From the NCBI GenBank assembly GCA_015064695.1, contig SVRS01000014.1:1-46540 (forward strand): a stretch of DNA of 46,540 nt, written 5' to 3'. Below the pieces are notes generated by a model that ran no database searches, was not told the origin of the DNA, and saw nothing but the letters and a program-made list of their open reading frames with translations. Of the stretch, positions 42,754 through 46,540 are shown piece after piece. The position numbers were made by a program, and so were the translations under genes. The first letter of the stretch is position 1. Each line of letters opens with the position of its first letter. The DNA comes from Oscillospiraceae bacterium (GTDB lineage Bacteria; Bacillota; Clostridia; Oscillospirales; CAG-272).

Positions 42754-43653
42754 ATGACCAACAACACAATCCTCCGCGCCATGACCCAGGACGGCAGTGC
42801 GCGGGTCCACGTCATCCGCTCCACCGAGATGGTCAACCGTGCCATCGAATACCATCATCCCTCCCCCACAGCCACGGCGGCTCTGGGCCGCGTGCTGACC
42901 GTCACCTCCATGATGGGCTGTATGCTGGGTGAGGAGACCGACTCCATCACCGTGTCCATTGAGGGCGACGGTCCTGCGGGCCGCATCCTGGCGGTCAGCG
43001 ACTGGATCGGCAACGTCCGCGGGTACATTCAGAACCCCGCCGCCGACCTGCCCCTGAAGCCCAGCGGCAAGCTGGACGTTGGAGGCCTGGTGGGTGACGG
43101 TGTCATCACCGTCATCAAGGACCTGGGCGGCGAGATCCCCGAGAGCGGGTCTGTGGCCCTGACCAGCGGCGAGATCGCCGAAGACGTCACCACCTACTAC
43201 GCCACAAGCGAGCAAGTCCCCACCCTCTGCGCCCTGGGCGTACTGGTGGACACCGACCATACCTGCCGTGCTGCAGGCGGTATCCTGGTCCAGCTTCTGC
43301 CCTTTGCCGACGAGCAGACGGTGGATCTTCTGGAACGCAACGCCGCTGACCTGGCCCACCTGTCCTCCATGATCGACCGCGGCATGGACAACAAGGCCAT
43401 CATGGACGTGGCTCTCCGAGATATTCCCTACGATGTTTTCGACGAGCTGACTGTAGACTACAAGTGCAACTGCTCCAAGGCCAAGATGGACGCTGTCATG
43501 CGGTCCCTGGGCCGCAAGCAGGTCAATGACCTTCTCGCCGAACAGGTCGCCGAGGGAAAGCCCGCCGAGCTGGAGATCAACTGCCGCTTCTGCAATACCC
43601 GCTACACCTACACCGAGGAGGAGCTGGCGGGGATGGATTTGGCCAAAGACTGA
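42754..43653 (+). CDS. hslO: Redox-regulated chaperone Hsp33
   Basis: Hsp33 is a cytoplasmic holdase activated by oxidation. The 299-residue protein has the full Hsp33 layout: 'RVHVIRSTEMVNRAIEYH', 'TATAALGRVLTVTSMMG', 'GGLVGDGVITVIKDLG' and 'AAGGILVQLLP'. The C-terminal zinc centre is CNC (in 'YKCNCSK') plus CRFC, all four cysteines present. Its length is typical. It starts 37 bp after the zinc-ribbon membrane protein. Confidence 0.96.
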   Translation: MTNNTILRAMTQDGSARVHVIRSTEMVNRAIEYHHPSPTATAALGRVLTVTSMMGCMLGEETDSITVSIEGDGPAGRILAVSDWIGNVRGYIQNPAADLPLKPSGKLDVGGLVGDGVITVIKDLGGEIPESGSVALTSGEIAEDVTTYYATSEQVPTLCALGVLVDTDHTCRAAGGILVQLLPFADEQTVDLLERNAADLAHLSSMIDRGMDNKAIMDVALRDIPYDVFDELTVDYKCNCSKAKMDAVMRSLGRKQVNDLLAEQVAEGKPAELEINCRFCNTRYTYTEEELAGMDLAKD

Positions 43654-43757
43654 AAGATACAAGATACTGAGATACAGGATGCAAGCTATTCACTTGAGCC
43701 GTATCTCGGTATCTTGTTATCTTGTATCTCGGTATCTCATATCTTGTATCTTGAAAG
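43654..43757. repeat. GATAC-type degenerate repeats forming a long inverted repeat
   Basis: A 7-8-bp unit (GATACAA, GATACCGA, GATATGA) is repeated on both strands. The left block from 43655 and the end of the right block are reverse complements over about 30 bases with few mismatches. It fills the entire hslO-cysK gap and could fold into a hairpin in the transcript. Confidence 0.7.
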
Positions 43758-43766
43758 GAGTCCATC

Positions 43767-44699
43767 ATGTCTCACGTCTACACCTCCGTCGATCAGCTCA
43801 TCGGCCACACCCCCCTTTTGGAGCTGACCAACATTGAAGCTGAATACGCACTCCCCGCCCGCCTTGTCGCCAAGCTGGAGTCCTTCAACCCCGCAGGTTC
43901 CGTCAAGGACCGCGTGGCCCTGTCTATGATCGAGACCGCCGAGGCCGAGGGCAAGCTGAAGCCCGGGTCGGTCATCATTGAGCCCACCTCGGGCAATACC
44001 GGCATCGGCCTGTGCGCCGTGGCCGCCGCGCGGGGGTATCGGGCTATCATCGTCATGCCCGACACCATGTCGGTGGAGCGGCAGATGCTCATGAAGGCCT
44101 ATGGTGCTGAGCTGGTCCTTACCGACGGTCAGTACGGCATGGCCGCCGCCATCGCCAAGGCGGACGAGTTGGCCAAAGAAATTCCCGGCTCTATCGTCGC
44201 GGGGCAGTTTGTCAACTCCGCCAATCCCGCCGCCCACGAGGCCACTACGGGCCCCGAGATCTGGGCAGACACCGACGGGCAGGTGGATATTTTCGTCTGC
44301 GGTGTCGGCACGGGCGGCACCATCACGGGCACGGGTCGGTATCTGAAAGCCCAAAATCCTGCCATCCGCGTGGTGGGCATGGAGCCTGCGGGCTCAGCGG
44401 TGCTGTCGGGCGGTCAGGCAGGCCCCCACGGCCTTCAGGGCATCGGCGCGGGATTCATTCCCGAGGTGCTGGACGTGGCGATCATGGACGAGGTGGTCAC
44501 CGTCACCGAGGAGGAAGCCTACGCCGCAGGACGGCTTTTGGCGCGCCGCGAGGGCGTGCTGGCAGGCATCTCCTCGGGTGCCGCGCTCCACGCGGCCATC
44601 GGAGTTGCATCCCGCGCGGAAAACGCGGGCAAGACCGTGGTCGTTCTGCTTCCCGATACGGGGGATCGGTATTTGTCTACACCTCTGTTTGCGGAATAA
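43767..44699 (+). CDS. cysK: Cysteine synthase (O-acetylserine sulfhydrylase)
   Basis: The enzyme makes cysteine from O-acetylserine and sulfide with PLP. The 310-residue protein has the PLP lysine in '[13 protein letters not shown]', the substrate loop '[11 protein letters not shown]', the phosphate-binding loop '[16 protein letters not shown]' and the C-terminal '[14 protein letters not shown]'. Length and motifs are those of CysK. AAAGGAG lies upstream of the ATG, just after the GATAC repeats. No CymR or T-box site was recognised. Confidence 0.95.
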   Translation: MSHVYTSVDQLIGHTPLLELTNIEAEYALPARLVAKLESFNPAGSVKDRVALSMIETAEAEGKLKPGSVIIEPTSGNTGIGLCAVAAARGYRAIIVMPDTMSVERQMLMKAYGAELVLTDGQYGMAAAIAKADELAKEIPGSIVAGQFVNSANPAAHEATTGPEIWADTDGQVDIFVCGVGTGGTITGTGRYLKAQNPAIRVVGMEPAGSAVLSGGQAGPHGLQGIGAGFIPEVLDVAIMDEVVTVTEEEAYAAGRLLARREGVLAGISSGAALHAAIGVASRAENAGKTVVVLLPDTGDRYLSTPLFAE

Positions 44700-44767
44700 T
44701 CGAAAAGCCCTTTTCCTGCGGCAAAGACAAACTCAACCAATGCTCGAGAAACACGAGCGTTGCGTTA

Positions 44768-44796
44768 TTGATTTGTTTTGGAAAAAATGGTACAAT
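44768..44796 (+). promoter_or_regulatory. Promoter of the XRE-type gene
   Basis: TTGATT (44768-44773) and TACAAT (44791-44796) are spaced 17 bp. AGGAAAGGAG precedes the ATG at 44822. Confidence 0.7.
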
Positions 44797-44821
44797 ATGA
44801 TCACAGGAAAGGAGTGAAATC

Positions 44822-45442
44822 ATGAACCTCGGTAACAACATCAAGCAATTAAGGCAACAGAAAAATATGACCCAGGAGCAAATCGCAGAAAAGTTAGGAG
44901 TAACATATCAAGCGGTTTCAAAGTGGGAGACCAACGCAAACACGCCCGATATTTCTCTTTTGCCTGCGATCGCTTCACTTTTGGGCGTATCCATTGACGC
45001 TTTATTTGCGGATAACTTAATGGCTTTCTCGGACATTCATTCTTTTATGCGGGATGATGACGTGATAAGAGTCGTGCAAATGCGGGGAACCAAAATAGTA
45101 AAAGTTTCGTCCGCAGTCTCACCGGATGAACCTCCCATCGAAATTGCTTTTCCTCATAATTGCAACGACAGAACGCAGTATTTCAAAGTGGAAGTTTACG
45201 GGCATATCTTTTCCGACAGTTCCATCAACGGTGACGTTGTTTGCCATCAAACCATACAATGCGGAGATATTAACGGCGATGTCCGTTCAAACGGCGATAT
45301 AAAGGCAAACGAATTGAACAGTCAGAAGATCGTCTGTAACAATATCACGGATTGCTATAAGCTTTTCTCTGAAACAATCGAGTGCTCCGGTAGTATCAAT
45401 TCCGCAAATTTAACATGTGATCAGATTACACACAAAAAATAA
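44822..45442 (+). CDS. XRE-type HTH regulator with a beta-helical (bactofilin-like) tail
   Basis: Residues 1-60 are a standard Cro/C1 HTH ('GNNIKQLRQQKNMTQEQIAE', 'VTYQAVSKWETNANTPDISL'). Residues ~120-206 contain short repeats such as 'SSINGDVVCHQTIQCGDING' and 'DVRSNGDIKANELNSQKI', which look like the right-handed beta-helix of polymer-forming proteins. The middle resembles a ligand or dimer domain. Such HTH-bactofilin hybrids are uncommon; the targets are unknown. The gene is more AT-rich than its neighbours, hinting at separate acquisition. Confidence 0.85.
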   Translation: MNLGNNIKQLRQQKNMTQEQIAEKLGVTYQAVSKWETNANTPDISLLPAIASLLGVSIDALFADNLMAFSDIHSFMRDDDVIRVVQMRGTKIVKVSSAVSPDEPPIEIAFPHNCNDRTQYFKVEVYGHIFSDSSINGDVVCHQTIQCGDINGDVRSNGDIKANELNSQKIVCNNITDCYKLFSETIECSGSINSANLTCDQITHKK

Positions 45443-45454
45443 TTTTTGAAACCA

Positions 45455-45481
45455 AGCCCGCGACACACAATGTCGCGGGCT
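45455..45481 (+). terminator. Hairpin after the XRE-type gene
   Basis: Arms agcccgcgaca and tgtcgcgggct are perfectly complementary around a five-base loop. The tail is AT-rich without a pure T-run. Confidence 0.7.
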
Positions 45482-45638
45482 ATTATAATAGCCATTCAAG
45501 TTGTCCCCCAAATGCAAAAGCGGCAGAAAAGATTGACAAAAATTTCTCAATCCACTTGAAATTATCCGTGAAATATGGTATAATATAGGCAGAAAAAGCA
45601 TAATCATGCTTGATACATCCCCAAAGGAGGCCGAGATC

Positions 45639-46238
45639 ATGAAAAAACGCATCATTACCGTCAGTCGCCAGTTCGGTAGCGGCGGCCACTCCATCGCCCA
45701 GGCTGTAGCCGAGCGTCTGGGTATTCCCTTCTACGACAACCAGCTCATCACCGAGGTAGCCAAGCAAAGCGGCCTGTCCGAGGATTTCATCCGTGAGAAC
45801 GAGGAGTACGCCTCCCATTCCAGCAGCTTTCTATACCAGCTCGCCATGAGTACGGCAGGAACCTACGGTTATCCCTCGGTCTACCAGAAGCTCTACGAGG
45901 CCCAGACCAAGGTCATTCAGGATCTTGCCGAGAAGGAGTCCTGTGTCATCGTAGGCCGTTGCGCCGACTACATCCTCCGCGACCGTGGGGACTGCCTCCA
46001 CATTTTCATCCACGCCGACAACGAGCATCGCTCCAAGCACATTCTGGAGAAGTACGGTCCCACCGACAAGACCACCGCCCAACGCATCAAGGACAAGGAC
46101 AACCGCCGCCGCAACTATTACAGATTCCACACCGACCGCGATTGGGGCGTAGCCACCAACTACCATCTTTCTCTGGACAGCGGAGTTTTGGGTGAGGAGA
46201 CCTGCGTGGAGATCATTTTGAAGGCGATGGAGGACTGA
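45639..46238 (+). CDS. Cytidylate kinase-like family protein
   Basis: The 199-residue protein has the P-loop variant 'TVSRQFGSGGHSIAQAVAER' at its N-terminus, 'GIPFYDNQLITEVAKQSGL', 'VIVGRCADYILRDR' and 'HADNEHRSKHI', the layout of AAA_26/cytidylate-kinase-like proteins of Firmicutes. They probably phosphorylate a nucleotide-like substrate, not yet defined. The ATG at 45639 is preceded by AGGAGG at 45625-45630; an in-frame ATG at 45606 lacks a ribosome site. The last ~44 codons are the first unit of the 180-bp tandem repeat. Confidence 0.92.
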   Translation: MKKRIITVSRQFGSGGHSIAQAVAERLGIPFYDNQLITEVAKQSGLSEDFIRENEEYASHSSSFLYQLAMSTAGTYGYPSVYQKLYEAQTKVIQDLAEKESCVIVGRCADYILRDRGDCLHIFIHADNEHRSKHILEKYGPTDKTTAQRIKDKDNRRRNYYRFHTDRDWGVATNYHLSLDSGVLGEETCVEIILKAMED

Positions 46239-46540
46239 CGCGGCGGCAGGCATGACTCTGCTTGATCCGCACCATCGCCTCTCTGCCGCCGCAACTATTA
46301 CAGATTCCACACCGACCGTGATTGGGGCGTAGCCACCAACTACCATCTTTCCCTGGACAGCGGAGTTTTGGGGGAGGAGACCTGCGTGGAGATCATTTTG
46401 AAGGCGATGGAGGACTGATGCGGCGGCAGGCATGACTCCGCTTGATCCGCACCACCGCCTCTCTGCCGCCGTAACTATTACAGATTCCACACCGACCGCG
46501 ATTGGGGCGTAGCCACCAACTACCATCTTTAATAGTTACG
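46105..46540 (+). repeat. 180-bp tandem repeat (about 2.4 units) including the 3' end of the kinase-like gene
   Basis: The block beginning 'gcaactattacagattcc' occurs at 46111, 46291 and 46471, exactly 180 bp apart with a handful of differences. Each unit contains the last ~43 codons and stop of the gene plus a GCGGCGGCAG/CTGCCGCCGC inverted pair. The final 10 bases of the window (aatagttacg) are the reverse complement of 46470-46479. Confidence 0.9.

Noticed and set aside
43654..43757. Possible CRISPR array between hslO and cysK
   Set aside because: Units are only 7-8 bp, without spacers of constant length, and no cas gene is near.
45831..46526. Reverse-strand frame with 60-residue repeats at the window end
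   Set aside because: The protein repeat only reflects the 180-bp DNA duplication read backwards.

Overview
The window looks like chromosomal DNA of an anaerobic, spore-forming Clostridia-type Firmicute, probably an uncultured gut lineage. Supporting signs are an alpha/beta-type small acid-soluble spore protein, strong AGGAGG ribosome sites, a YerC/TrpR-like regulator, very large secreted Ig-like proteins with Gram-positive signal peptides, a DUF4143 ATPase and a Tn-type large serine recombinase. The organism assignment is inference. No rRNA, tRNA or CRISPR array was seen.

Layout. (1) 1-3.4 kb: the end of a BatA/VWA operon, with a truncated BatA-like membrane protein and a large two-VWA membrane protein. 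(2) 3.4-6.35 kb: a damaged stretch with a spore-protein gene whose C-terminus is replaced, a chimeric wecB-ugd reading frame, and a wrecked glf gene (internal deletion, frameshift, MITE at its 5' end). (3) 6.45-8.6 kb: a cysteine-rich lipoprotein built from four ~150-residue repeats. (4) 9.0-31.9 kb: the centrepiece, a reverse-strand cluster. A two-HTH LuxR-type regulator lies upstream of a 106-residue small protein and three giant secreted proteins of 2614, 2059 and 2090 residues. The first two giants are 32 nt apart; a MITE separates the second from the third. (5) 31.9-34.6 kb: a gene graveyard of end-to-end fragments (AAA/PD-(D/E)XK ATPase, membrane-anchored protein with two stops, integrase, Wzt/TagH ATPase, coiled-coil glycan protein, polysaccharide deacetylase, second integrase). 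(6) 34.9-36.3 kb: an intact AAA/DUF4143 ATPase behind an iterated operator. (7) 36.4-39.4 kb: a mobile-element module with structured non-coding DNA, a MobC-like RHH protein, a 59-residue protein and a large serine recombinase. (8) 39.4-46.5 kb: housekeeping and accessory genes (YerC, methyltransferase, three membrane proteins, Hsp33, cysteine synthase, XRE regulator with a beta-helical tail, cytidylate-kinase-like protein), ending in an exact 180-bp tandem duplication.

How the parts fit. The giant secreted cluster and the adjacent Cys-rich lipoprotein are the best candidate for an undescribed cell-surface system. They share paired-cysteine repeat architecture and lie beside one dedicated regulator. 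The regulator gene has its own good promoter and a long leader with inverted repeats; the structural operon has a -10 box without a recognisable -35, followed by 10-bp direct repeats. Around the cluster, remnants of a surface-polysaccharide locus (wecB, ugd, glf, wzt/tagH, deacetylase) are joined at short homologies. This suggests loss of a glycan locus through deletions and mobile elements, although misassembly of some junctions cannot be excluded from sequence alone.
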